From Patiria miniata (lineage: Eukaryota; Echinodermata; Asteroidea; Valvatida; Asterinidae): 64,000 bases of DNA. This document shows, piece after piece, positions 48,577-59,621 of this stretch. The notes beneath the pieces are model-generated. The model saw only the letters and a list, made by a program, of their open reading frames with translations, made no database searches and was not told where the DNA came from. The translations under genes and the position numbers were made by a program. The stretch is taken from the NCBI RefSeq assembly GCF_015706575.1, contig NW_024037076.1, positions 2,046,001 to 2,110,000 of the forward strand, given 5' to 3'. The stretch's first letter is position 1. Each line of letters starts with the position of its first letter.

Positions 48577-48942
48577 ATCTTGAGACACACATCAAATCAA
48601 AACTTATTTCATCATCATTCATTTTCTGTTCGTTTTGTTGGGGGAAATCCGATGACTTTTCGGGAGAAATTTCCATCAAAATGATCTCCCCTAAAAAGTA
48701 GTCATGAAGCCATCGCCATTTTGAAATAAAAATGGTGCCTACACTCCATTGCAAAATATAGAGCAACTTTAGGGCCTAATTCATCCAAATTTCACAAAAA
48801 CACAAATTCGCAGTCCTGTTCACGGTTGTTTTTTTACAAACCCTCAGAATCGTGTGGTTTTTTTTAACAAACCCTCAAGTTCGTGGTAAACAAAATGCTC
48901 TGATGACAGGGAATTTGAGGACATGCAAATCGTGATTTGGAC
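48577..48942 (+). repeat. Dispersed repeat (partner 15770-16105)
   Basis: Holds the same ordered blocks as the copy in the GARNL3 intron, ending CAAATCGTGATTTGG in both. Confidence 0.78.
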
Positions 48943-49440
48943 CTTTTATTGTTTGTTCCCAAAAATGTTGCTACAGCGCCCTCATGCGATTGTGAATATA
49001 TATTATTATTGCAAAATAAATTATTATTTATTGTGGATTTTGTTATAGGGGTCACTTATTGCCAAAGGTTGTCAGATTTTAGTTTATCAGCTGATTATAA
49101 CTCTTTCGAAATGAAAGAAGAGCATTTCGAATTTCTTTTCTTCTTCTTCTTCTTTTTTTTGGGGGGGGGCAAGATTTTTTTCAAGAGCCAAGTTTCATGA
49201 TGTTAAGACAGCGTATAGGCATTCAAATCCTCACATTAACTGCATGGTCGTTTTCCATCAGAGCTGACATACCGGCGAATCGACCATTTTGGCGATTTGG
49301 AGATTTTGTTATATTGGGTTTTTTTTTTAAAAAACGTGATCTGTGAATTTTTATCTTGTTGATATCAGATTAAAGCTGAGAGTTTTGTTGTTCTTTTTCA
49401 AATACTGAAGAAAAAAATCATGAAAACAGCACACTACTAA

Positions 49441-49545
49441 TCACAAAAAAATATCAAATCAATCCTTGAGTTACCGTCTGGAAACGAGTATGCTGGGGTT
49501 TTATTCCATATTGACAATAATCCTTTGTGAAGAGAATCACACCGG
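49441..49545 (+). repeat. Diverged copy of the 55-57 kb array unit
   Basis: CTTGAGTTACCGTCTGGAAA, ACGAGTATGCTG, TATTCCATATTGACA and ATAATCC occur in the same order as in 55410-55475. This places a direct-repeat copy about 5.9 kb to the left of the main array. Confidence 0.65.
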
Positions 49546-49740
49546 AGAAAAGCACTGTGGTCACTCGGCAACCATTTATTCGCTTGAAACAGTCCAACAA
49601 GCATGGTTTAACAATCACATGTACAATTTACCTGCTACCAGTTCTAATAAATGACAGGTCCATGTAACTACCAGCATGGCTAAATATATTCCCATAGTTA
49701 CCACTTACATGCTAACGGTTATAACATTCCAATACTACGG

Positions 49741-50095
49741 CTATCCCTACACCTAGAAGCGCAATTGCTTCACCCAAGTCCCAAGGGACTATACGGCTAT
49801 CCCTACACTAATTTAGAAGCGCAATCACTTCTCACAAGTCCCAATGGACTACGGATATCCGTCCAGTTAGAAGCGCAATCGCTTCTCCAAAAGTCCCAAT
49901 GGACTACGAATATCCGTACATGCAGTTAGAAACGCAATCGCTTCTCACAAGTCCCAGGGGACTATAGATGTCCCTACATTTAGAAGCGCAGTCGCTTGTC
50001 GCAAAAATAAGCGCAATCGCTTCTCACACTTAGAAGCGCCATCGCTTTTCGCAAGCTGATAAACGCTGCGGATAAATCACTTATCCGCAGCACAA
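49741..50095. repeat. Cluster of short hairpins (AAGCGCAATCGCTT / GTCCCAATGGAC)
   Basis: About seven copies of AGAAGCGCAATCGCTTCT-type palindromes alternate with GTCCCAAGGGAC-type palindromes and short TACGGATATCCGTA-like ones. The cluster ends with a larger hairpin, GCTGCGGATAA / TTATCCGCAGC at about 50064-50092. The unit period is about 55-65 bp. Confidence 0.8.
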
Positions 50096-53000
50096 GAGCC
50101 CATGGAGGGAGATTGGCTGAGATCCATCATTCCAAGGATAATGGACGTGAGCCAGCACCCCCGGCGATAGTGGCTCGTCCGTTTGTGCTGACCCTTGGCC
50201 TACCACTCAAAATTTGACAAATGGACCATCTCACCTCTCTCTCCCTGGGCTCAAACCATCCAAACACCCATACCTCCATTATTTTTTTTTTTTTTTTTTT
50301 TTTTTGGGTGGCCTGGTGAACCAGTTGTGGCCGACTGGTAATTTACTGGAGGCTATACGAAAACCTTAAGACATGTGATCAACTAAATACTGTTCTCCAC
50401 TAAATCCTTGGATAAACCCAAAATCTAGGAAATTAATAATATACACATTACCCAATAATTTGGATCGTGCTGGTGTCTGATTTCGCACCACGGGTCCTTA
50501 TGTTACAGCCTACTGTGGATAATTATTAACACAAACTTTGCTTTATCTAATTTGCCAACTTGACAATGTCAGTGTCTGGGATTAATTAAACCTTCGCATC
50601 ATTGAATATCCACATCAGTTTTCCAGCCTTTTTCTTCCCGCTCACGTAACTCTCGGGTAGCCAATCGAGATATAGTCGCCGGCTACGAAAACTCAAAACT
50701 CGTTGAGAAAAATGAGAACCTATTTTTGGCCCCAAGCTTGCTATCTCATTCCAACCTGAAGATTGGATTCCCACTTACAGACTGCATTACGAGGTTACTT
50801 TTCCTATGAACCTTTTTATGTCTAATTTAAATGGGTGTCCACTCAGTGGCGCAAGCCAACGTGAAGTGCAGTTCACGCCAGAACCAGAACGCCTATACAA
50901 TCGTAAATCCAGGAAAAAAACAACTATACTGATAAGTCATCGAAGGCGCTCAACCGCATGATATGTAATTATAGCCAGGAGTTGATCGGGTTGTGTTTTA
51001 TTAAATTCCTTGTCCACTTCACAATTACGACATGAGCGGATACCGAATATTGTATAACAACCAATACCCCTAAGGCCTGAACGGCAACGTACCACTTGTT
51101 TTTAACCAACCTGGTTCAGCAATGCCTCCTGATTGACTTCGAATACAATTTTGTTATAATTTGGTTTGCCATCAAATCCTGAACGACTGTTCCGAATAAT
51201 TCATTAATCAGTCAAATGATCGACAGCAAGTGTAACCGTAATACCTGCTCGATTGATGGCGTAACAAGCCTGGGTTTACCCAATAAGTCGGGATTGACTA
51301 CAACTTGAACCTGGTTTACCACTAAGTCACGATCGACTGCAAATGCAATTATGTGTTACACCTCTTGTCAGTAATACCACTTCCGCATGATCAACTACCA
51401 TGTTTAGTCGCCAATCGGCTGGTTTGCCAATTAATCACAATTCAGTAGCAAAATAATTATAATCCCTTCAATAGTCATATGCCCTACTACACTACGAATT
51501 GTCTCTAACCAACCTGGTATCCATAAATGATCGACTACAAGCAGTAATGCAATCAACCTGGTGTGCGTTTACAACGTGAGTATGTGACTCCATTAAAGAC
51601 AACACTTAATTAAACGACCGTGTTTGTAACCCGCACGTATGACTTGTACTCCCCTTAAGTTAAGTGTACTGCAGGCACCCATTCACAAGTATGGTTCATA
51701 TAATAACTCATGCGTTGACGTTAACTGCAATTTTACTTCAACTGGGGACAACCCCTAAGTCATGATCGGTTACGTGTTTCGGGAGCAACCCACAATACTG
51801 TTAATAACATGTGGCATATACTCGTATGATGCCGCTACTATATGCATTGACGATCTGGTGAATATCTGTGACTGTATGCCCTTAATGAACGTGTGCGGTA
51901 AAAGTCTTAAGTATTTAGTTCCATATCGCCCCTATATACCTCTTAAGCTACTACATGTATCTCAGTCAACGAACTTCGACCGGGCGGCTCACCGCCATGC
52001 TTGGGCTTCATACACTATTGGATGCGAACACCATTCCTGCATTTACAATAATCGTAAGGCTTCAACATAATAGCTGGTTCAACCGCCCGTCCTGTGATGT
52101 GTAAGTGTGCGTGTGGGTGATCTTGCTTTAGCACACGTTAGCCTTGAAACAAAATAAGTTACCCCCATGGACACCCCGTTGTCCCTACATTCAACAACCA
52201 TTCGATACTCCGTATAGAGTGTTACAAACCGCTGAATTACGGAATAACAATTGCCTGTTTTGGTTTGTTCAATGTCCCCTTCACTGTGCCCCAAATTTGC
52301 CGGTGCTGAAGGGTACCGGACGTGTTTGGGCTAAAACAGTTTATGTTAATAGTCTGTCGCATGGGCTGCACAAGTCCGTAAGCCCTTTTAAGAGTTCGAC
52401 TTGAGGAGGGTTTGTTGCGCGGTGTGCAACCAATCAAACCGTGATGAAAAATGTCCGACTCCTCCGTAGACATGTCCGGTTAAGCCCCGGGGCTTTTTGG
52501 CAGGGGCTGTCCGTCAATCGCCCGCGACATTCGAAAACCACCGTGTATGTGGCGATTGGGCAACGACACAACTGTCCGCACAAAATCTGTCCGACAATCT
52601 GACGGCAACGCTTTGCCTCGACTCCCCACAGCCTGGTCTGCAAGTTCTGTGTAAAGTGCTGGTGACACGCCAACCACTCCTTCCAAAGCAAGGAATCTGC
52701 AGACTGCACTAGTGGTTCCCAGGTCACCGATCCTGTGGCCGCCCCCGCCGACCTTAACTCATCGGGATGAGGCTGCCAGGCGCTTGCCATATCCTCGGGG
52801 TGCACCCTGTATATGGATCAAAAACAGAGCTTTTGTGAGGGACCTAGTAACCATTACGGCAATTCACATCTTGTCACAGATTAACACTTAATAACCCATC
52901 GTTGACTATGACCCACAATATGGCCGGTTGCAGTGCCCTACGCACTTTAATACTCTGTTCCATTAATTTGCTTAGGCAGCACCTTGACTGACACGTGAGT

Positions 53001-55180
53001 GGCGCCAAAATGTGCACACGCTAATGACAATTGCTCGTATGTAGGGCCTATGTATTGATTCATTTATTTATTTATCTATTTATGTACTTATGTAGTTAAT
53101 CTTCCGCGACCGTGGATTTCACCCACCAAAGGGAAGGGGCCGGGGGCTCCCGCGTGCCTGTTTCCATCTGAAACTACTAGCCAGGAACTGGGCAAAGTGA
53201 CACGTATTCGTGTTTGGTGGCGCCCCTCCCGCCTCCATATAGCCTACGCCATTGGCACCATGGCCTTTGCAATTATGGGAGCAATAAAAATGGCAACAAT
53301 AGTTTTATCCAATAATTCTTCTGCTACCTTTTGAGGCAGTCCTCAAAGAACTGCACGCGAAAGCTTTCGGCATCCCTGTTGGGGACATTTTTTTTTCTTT
53401 TATTTACTAATAATTAATTTATTTCTTTTTAAATGTGCCCCTCTTGAGCTCTCTCCCCACACACATAATGTCCTGCTTTCCCTGACAAAACCATGTTGAT
53501 GGTGTTGAGGCGGCATCAATGGGCAGACATTGTGCTATTTACGCGTTTTATTTCTGCATACATCCCTATCACTAGTATCAGACTACGCTCCCAACCGTTT
53601 GCTCAATGGTACCTAGTGAGAAACGGTTGCTCTCTGTGGCTTGCAGCCCCTAGCTACAACACCCAAGGTCGCCTGCAGCAACTATCCGACAACAATATCC
53701 AATTTGTTGCTGGCAGTTTTTGCTAATAGATACTATCTTAGTAAAGTGTTAATGTTATGGAACCTGGCATTTAGTTGTGTCCATCTAACTCCCTCTCATT
53801 CTCAAACTTGCCATGCTCTACAATTTTTCACTTCTCATCGTCGTTGATAAAGTGTAACTTTTGGTGACGTTATGTCATGTATGTCTCATACATTGGTATG
53901 CGGCATTCCAGTTGTGTTGAAACCTACGCCTTTCTCTATAGGGATTACCCGTAGTTTGTCTGCCCTACACCATGGAGGAAGGATTCCTTCCTCCATGCCT
54001 ACACTTACAACTTACGACTACGAGCGCTCACATGGCCTAATAAAATCCCCACAATCCCCTTCCTCTCAACGTCTGCTCTACGTTATTCTGATTGTGGTAA
54101 GATTTGCAATCCTTGATTCTACCTGGAATTTCGACAATACACTAACGGGGGAACCAGCAAGTACTAAGCAAAGCTGCATGCAAAACGCTCCCTAGCTCCA
54201 CTAAAAGGAGGGTAGGTCTGAACCTGTTGCTTATTAATTGGAGTGTGCGCTAATTCTAGGACACTCGGAAACTCACGAACATGCCCAGTCAACTCGGCCC
54301 AACACCCATTGTTATCTGAGCTTCAGGTATTACACAGTGGTAAAGGAATCTGCTCACCCGGTATGCATGAGAAGACGCTCCACGGACTTCAGGACATGTG
54401 GCCCGCCGCCGGTTGTCAAAGTAACGCCGTGGTCCGGTCACGCCCGATTCCGGTGGAACGGTGAGCAACCCGTTTGTCTCGGGTTCCCGTGCTCGGCCGG
54501 GGAGGGGAAAGCACACTGCCCTGCTAAAGGCAGACTCGATGTCGTGATGTCCGAGTCCAGTACCTTGACCCACTCCGGAGTTTGGCCGGTCCGTCCGGCC
54601 AACAACTCTCTGTCGGCGTTGCTAGCCCATGCTCGCTCGTCTAGCCCCTACGCAATATCGTTCCAGACCGGATCATCATCATGTCAAGCTTTCGGAATCG
54701 TCGCCTCGGCCAAAACGTTTCGATACGTCTGGGACTCCACCACCTCCCAGTTGGGCGGTCGCCTAAGCGATTAAACGGAGCGATCTGCGTTTTTATCGAA
54801 CTACCTCAAGTCGGGCAAATTCTCGTTCCATGTTATTGCTGTTGTCATTCCGATTACAGTTAACGAGTAGCAATTAAATAAGTCGATTTTCTGAACACTA
54901 AAATCCTGAAACACATAGCGTGAACGAGAGCCCCGACAATCATTGACTGTATCAAGCGAAAAACAAACCGAAACTGAGCGGTCTTTGTGCCAGTGCTCTG
55001 GCATTGCGCGCGCTCTGGCAACTTGAGCAATGAACTCCTCATGACCGCCTGACAACCGATGCAGACCAGACATCCACTAGCTGACTCCCAGCGCGCACTC
55101 AAGTTACTTCGCCCATCACGACACTCAATGTGTGACCGCGGTGTGACCTTTCACAAAGGGGCCTGCGCTCGATGAGAGCG
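50096..55180. other. Unassigned block, possible decayed mobile element
   Basis: About 5 kb with no gene that I recognise. Stretches at 52400-52810 and 54240-54780 are richer in GC than the rest and have open frames of 123 aa (minus) and 178 aa (plus), but neither shows motifs of reverse transcriptase, integrase, tyrosine recombinase or transposase. Degenerate repeats with CTGGTTTACCACTAAGTCA and GATCGACTACAA occur between 51090 and 51800. A near-perfect palindrome lies at 53972-53996. Confidence 0.4.
53972..53996. repeat. Palindrome with one-base centre
   Basis: ATGGAGGAAGGA, a central T, then the exact reverse complement. The role is unknown. Confidence 0.75.
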
Positions 55181-55189
55181 CAAGCCGTG

Positions 55190-57215
55190 TTACGGTGGTG
55201 ACCACTATTAGTGTAGTGAGCCCTCTTTTGACAGAAAATGCCAGTTGGCAAAAGTGTGTGGGTAATGTCTTGTACAAAAGTAGTGGGAAAATATTTGGTC
55301 GTATTAAAGTTATCGCTTAACATTTACTTCTGATCATTTGATACACTTCTTTTGGACATCACGACCAATTGACAGGCAAAGTTTCAAGTCGATACAACTG
55401 GTATTTGTTGGCTTATCGTCTAGAAAACGAGTGTGTTGTTCATATTCCATTCCAGTTGAGTAAAATAATCCGGACAGAAGTCAACTTTCATTGAACAAAA
55501 ATAACACATTCGTGTAGACAACATAACTCAAGAAGTAAATCGCCTATTGAATTGAAATTTATCCGAATTGTTTAAAATATTACGAGCAATAAACAGACAA
55601 AATTTTAATGCAATAGGCCATTTGTTTCTTGAGTTATGTTCTCCACAAACCGAATGTGCTGTTTTCTTATACGGCGCACGGTGACCACTATTAGTGTAGC
55701 GCGCCCTCTTTTGAAAGAACATGCCAGTTGACAAAAGTGTCTGTGTAAGGTCTAATACAAGACGGCGGGAAATAAAAGATTTGGCCGACATTTGCTTCTG
55801 AAAATTATTAGACATATTTCAGACATCGGGATCAATTGACGGACAAAGTTTCGAGTCAAAACAAAAGGCATTTCTAGGGTTATCGTCTGGAAAACGAGTG
55901 TGTTGTTTTTATTACATCCAAGTTGACTTGAATACGGACGTAAGTCGACCACTAAAGCGCAAAAACTGATAACAAATTCGTGTAGACAGCATAACTCAAG
56001 AACTAAATCGTCTATTGACTTGAAATTTAGTATAATTATTACAAATATAACGAGCAATAAACAGACAAAAGTGCAATACAATAGGTCATTTATTTCTTGA
56101 GTTATGTTCTCCACAAACCGCAAGTGTTGTTTTTGCTCCGTGAAAGTTGACTTTCGAACAGATTTATTTTTCGTGCTGAACACACAACATTCCTTTTGTT
56201 ATATTATTTTTATTGATTGACTATTTCTATCAATAGTCAACAGAGTTGGGTAACATATTGTTACAAATCACAACGCAAAAACTGAAGTCAATACAACCGG
56301 TATTTCTTGAGTTATCGTCTCAACGAGTGCGTTGTGTTTTTCTTATAATGACACAAAATTCTATGTTCACAATTATCTTTTACATACGGCGCGCGGTGAC
56401 CACTATTAGTGTAGCGCGCCCTCTTTTGAAAGAACATGCCAGATGACAAAAGTGTCTGGGTTATGTCTAATACAAGAGAGCGGGAAATAATTGGTTGTGT
56501 ATCAAAGGATTTGGTCGACATTTGCGTCTGAAAATTAATAGACATATTTAAGATATCAGGACCGATTGACGGACACAAGTCCATAACAACCGGTATTTCT
56601 TGGGTTATCGTCTGGAAAACGAGTGTGTTGGGTTTTTTTTTACATTCAAGTTGACTATTGAATCCGAACTTAAGTCGACTTTCAGAGCACAAAAATAACA
56701 CATTCGTGTGGACAACATAACTCAAGAAGTAAATCGTCTTTTGAATTGAAATTTGACCCAAATGGTTAAAATATAACGAGCAATACACAGACAAAATTTC
56801 AATACAATAAGATATTTGTTTCTTGAGTTATGTTCTCCACAAACCGAATGTGTTGTTTTTGTTCCATGAAAGTTGACTTACGAACAGATTTTATTTTTTT
56901 GTGCTGAACACACTACATTCTTTTTTTTATATTATTTGTATTGGTTGACAATTTCTATCAATAGTCAACAGAGTTGGGAAACATATTATTACTTATCACA
57001 AGACAAAATTTGAAGTCAATACAACCGGTATTTCTTGAGTTATCGTCTGGAAACGAGTGTGTTGCTGTTTTTTTTATAATGACACAAAATTCTATGTTCA
57101 CAATTATCTTTTACGGCGCGCGGTGACCATTATTAGTGTAGCGCGCCCTCTTTTGAAAGAACATGCCAGTTGACAAATTTGTGTCTGGGTAGAATGTCTA
57201 ATACAAGACGGCGGG
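55190..57215 (+). repeat. Tandem array, period about 480-727 bp
   Basis: Units start near 55190, 55670, 56385 and 57112 with TACGGCGCGCGGTGACCACT, ATTAGTGTAGCGCGCCCTCT. Each full unit also carries TTATCGTCTGGAAAACGAGT, CAACATAACTCAAGAAGTAA and its near-complement TTTCTTGAGTTATGTTCTCC. Every full unit is therefore partly palindromic. The first unit is shorter and the last is only a 5' fragment. No coding frame runs through the units. Confidence 0.88.
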
Positions 57216-58300
57216 AATACGTTTTTTTGATACGTTCACGATCAAGTAAAAACATATTGCACAACATGTCTGATTAAATAAGTTACCTGATGGATACTAC
57301 GTTTCCTGTTTTATTTCGAATATACACCAAAAGGGTTATTATCGAAACATTAAGGGTAAAATACATTTCCAGAAAATTAAAGTGTCAAACTTCAAATGCG
57401 AATTACTCAAAACAGGTTTTCGCTTATTCGTCAGTATGTCAGCTCTGCGACACAACTATACACAATGTTATTTATACAAAGTACAATGCAAATATATGGT
57501 CGAAAGAACATCATATAAACAGAGTCGCGTTTTTGTTTGAATTCGTGTTTGGCGCCCGATTGTGTTGATACTTTCAAATGTTACGATGATGGGGAATAGA
57601 GGTTCGACAAGTTAAGTTCACAAATTTGTTTATGTCAACGAGCATAAAGCTCTTTTGGGGTTTTATGTTTGGGTTTGTTTTTCGTAGCAAGTGTTTTCAG
57701 CGGTTCACATTATATTATAGTACAGACGTTGGGGGAGAATACCCGTTTATTTTGATGCATTTCTTTGTGGTCATTTCTTTGCCGGAGTATTAAAAAAATG
57801 TATATATACTCAAGAGCAAACGTCTGCATCGCCTACCAAGTATTACCCAAAGTATGTTACTGACAAAAATAGCTTTATACTCCAGCTCCACGAGAAAGTT
57901 AATTTATTTGAGTTCTTGGTGTTGGATATTGTTTTTCATGAATATGAGCTACAGACTGCCATTTTGTGAATTAAATTACCAGTTTCAGGAAAAATCAAGT
58001 TTTAAACCATTTTCTTTGTTTTTTTTCCCTTCGCTGGTGCATGCCATCAAATGGGTTTTGGATGCGACATTGCTTGGTAGAGTGCCATGGATTCTTTGGG
58101 GTTTTTTATAATAAAAGTTTTCATCTTTTCCTTTTCAATGACTTTTTATATTCTGCTCACCGTGCTACTTAAATTGTGAGTAAATCTCATGTGGGACTTA
58201 AATTAAAGAATAAAGGTGGCTTGATTTTTTTTATCATTACATTAACAAATACGAATAGAGATCCTCTACCGCAAAAGCAGCCTAGAGTGTTAAAACCGTT
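57216..58300 (+). other. Intergenic AT-rich stretch
   Basis: I see no recognisable gene or element between the tandem array and the coiled-coil gene. Short open frames here look random. Confidence 0.5.
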
Positions 58301-58306
58301 TAGATG

Positions 58307-58312
58307 TTTATT
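58307..58312 (-). terminator. Polyadenylation signal overlapping the stop codon
   Basis: On the minus strand the gene ends GAGTCACAATAAACATC, so the TAA stop is part of AATAAA and any 3' UTR would be very short if this signal is used. Confidence 0.55.
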
Positions 58313-59621
58313 GTGACTCCTCCAAACTTTTCTGGACCTCGTCAAAAGCTTGGGCTAGTTTGTGCTTGTCCGTCTTCCGGTAAAATATAGTCTCGAGTTC
58401 CTGAATCTTCTCGTTGATGATAGAGATTTCCTTGGAGAGTTCGGTCCTCTCGAAAGCAAGCTGGTTGGACCGGCTGGTGGCTGATCGCATCTCATTATAG
58501 TCTTGTCCCAAATCCTGCTTCTCTTTCACCCTCGTTTGAAGGTCATGGTCGTTGAGCTTGATGCTCTTGTTGAGAGATTTCAGTTTCTTTCCAAGGATTT
58601 CAACATCTTTCTTCAGGCCTAGGATGTTTTCGATATCCTTGGAGATGTCTGTTGTGTTCTTGTTGAGGAACATGACTCGCTTCCTCTCCAAAACATCCTG
58701 CTCAGTTTGCGTCTTCTCTGCGACCATGTTCTTCTTCAACAAATGCAGTTTGTTGATCTCTGCATCTAGTTGTTTGATTCTTTCTCTGATCTCACGCGCA
58801 CGTACCCGGACCCTCTTCTCCACGATGTTGCTGAGGATGTTCCCGTGCTCCAGTTCTAGAGTGTTGTACTCCTCCTGTTTCAGACGCTGTAGGCGTTTGG
58901 TCTTGATGAGCTTGAACTGGATGTCCTCCATGTAGATCTGATCGTTGGCGCGCCACTTGCCGAGGAGATGAAGCACGAAGTGAAACTTCTGGAAGAGGTC
59001 GGGCATGAGCCTCAGCACTGGATATCTCTTAGTATCGCAGGTCTCAGCGACCTCTAAAGAAAACTTGTCTGAGCTAAAAAGCTTTTGGTTGACCCCAGTT
59101 TGCGATTCGTTCAGGAGCACTGCAGTTCCTTGCAGATTGTTCTTAAGTTCCAAATTGGTGGCCCGAGCCCATTTCAAGTCAAACTCCCCTTCCAGGGATT
59201 GATAGTTCCGACAGAAGCTTTGTACGATGGTGTACAGGTCCCTGACATCTTCCAAGAGATCCGAGAGGGCTTTCACCGCGCGCTGGAAGGCGTGCATGAA
59301 GGTGTTCAGGTCCTTACTGAAGCCAGCATCGCGGACTCCTCCGGGGCGTCGCACCTCGTTACTGGTCCGGGCGAAGAGGTCCACATCGGCCCAGGATGCC
59401 ACCCGAGGTACCAAGTTCTTGATCCTCTTCACTCGGTGCTTGGTCTTGAAGATCTCCTCCACGTGAATCAGGAACTGGATGGGCTCGATTCCGCCGTAGA
59501 ACAACTTCTCGATCTTGTTGATGAGTCTCACTTTCAGGGTTTTCAGTTCTCTGTCGATGTAATCGTAGACGTCTTGGATTGAGTGTGGCGGGTCATCCCC
59601 TTGCCACATGTGGGAGGGCAT
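58308..59621 (-). CDS. Coiled-coil protein, unrecognised family (437 codons)
   Basis: This uninterrupted frame begins MPSHMWQGDDPPHSIQDVYD and has an alpha-helical N-terminal half. From about residue 255 to the end it is a long charged coiled coil, with segments such as REIRERIKQLDAEINKLHLL and KKDVEILGKKLKSLNKSIKL. No signal peptide or membrane segment is seen. The frame is open upstream to a TGA near 59670, and TTTCCACCAG just before the ATG could be a splice acceptor, so this may be the last exon of a longer gene. A structural, ciliary or centrosomal role is possible but unsupported. The stop codon TAA lies inside an AATAAA signal (58307-58312). Confidence 0.75.
   Translation of the reverse strand: MPSHMWQGDDPPHSIQDVYDYIDRELKTLKVRLINKIEKLFYGGIEPIQFLIHVEEIFKTKHRVKRIKNLVPRVASWADVDLFARTSNEVRRPGGVRDAGFSKDLNTFMHAFQRAVKALSDLLEDVRDLYTIVQSFCRNYQSLEGEFDLKWARATNLELKNNLQGTAVLLNESQTGVNQKLFSSDKFSLEVAETCDTKRYPVLRLMPDLFQKFHFVLHLLGKWRANDQIYMEDIQFKLIKTKRLQRLKQEEYNTLELEHGNILSNIVEKRVRVRAREIRERIKQLDAEINKLHLLKKNMVAEKTQTEQDVLERKRVMFLNKNTTDISKDIENILGLKKDVEILGKKLKSLNKSIKLNDHDLQTRVKEKQDLGQDYNEMRSATSRSNQLAFERTELSKEISIINEKIQELETIFYRKTDKHKLAQAFDEVQKSLEESQ

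Larger units (their letters stand above)
47449..49439 (+). other. Intergenic, repeats only
   Basis: It contains a T run (47570-47585), C runs (47628-47638, 47757-47769), a SINE fragment (48349-48440) and the dispersed repeat at 48577-48942. No gene is recognised. Confidence 0.6.

Noticed and set aside
52434..52805. 123-codon minus-strand open frame
   Set aside because: No motif of any transposon or host protein family recognised; kept only as part of the unassigned block.
54238..54774. 178-codon open frame in the 50-55 kb block
   Set aside because: Biased low-complexity composition and no recognisable domain; opposite-strand frames in the same place are similarly open, as expected of GC-richer DNA.
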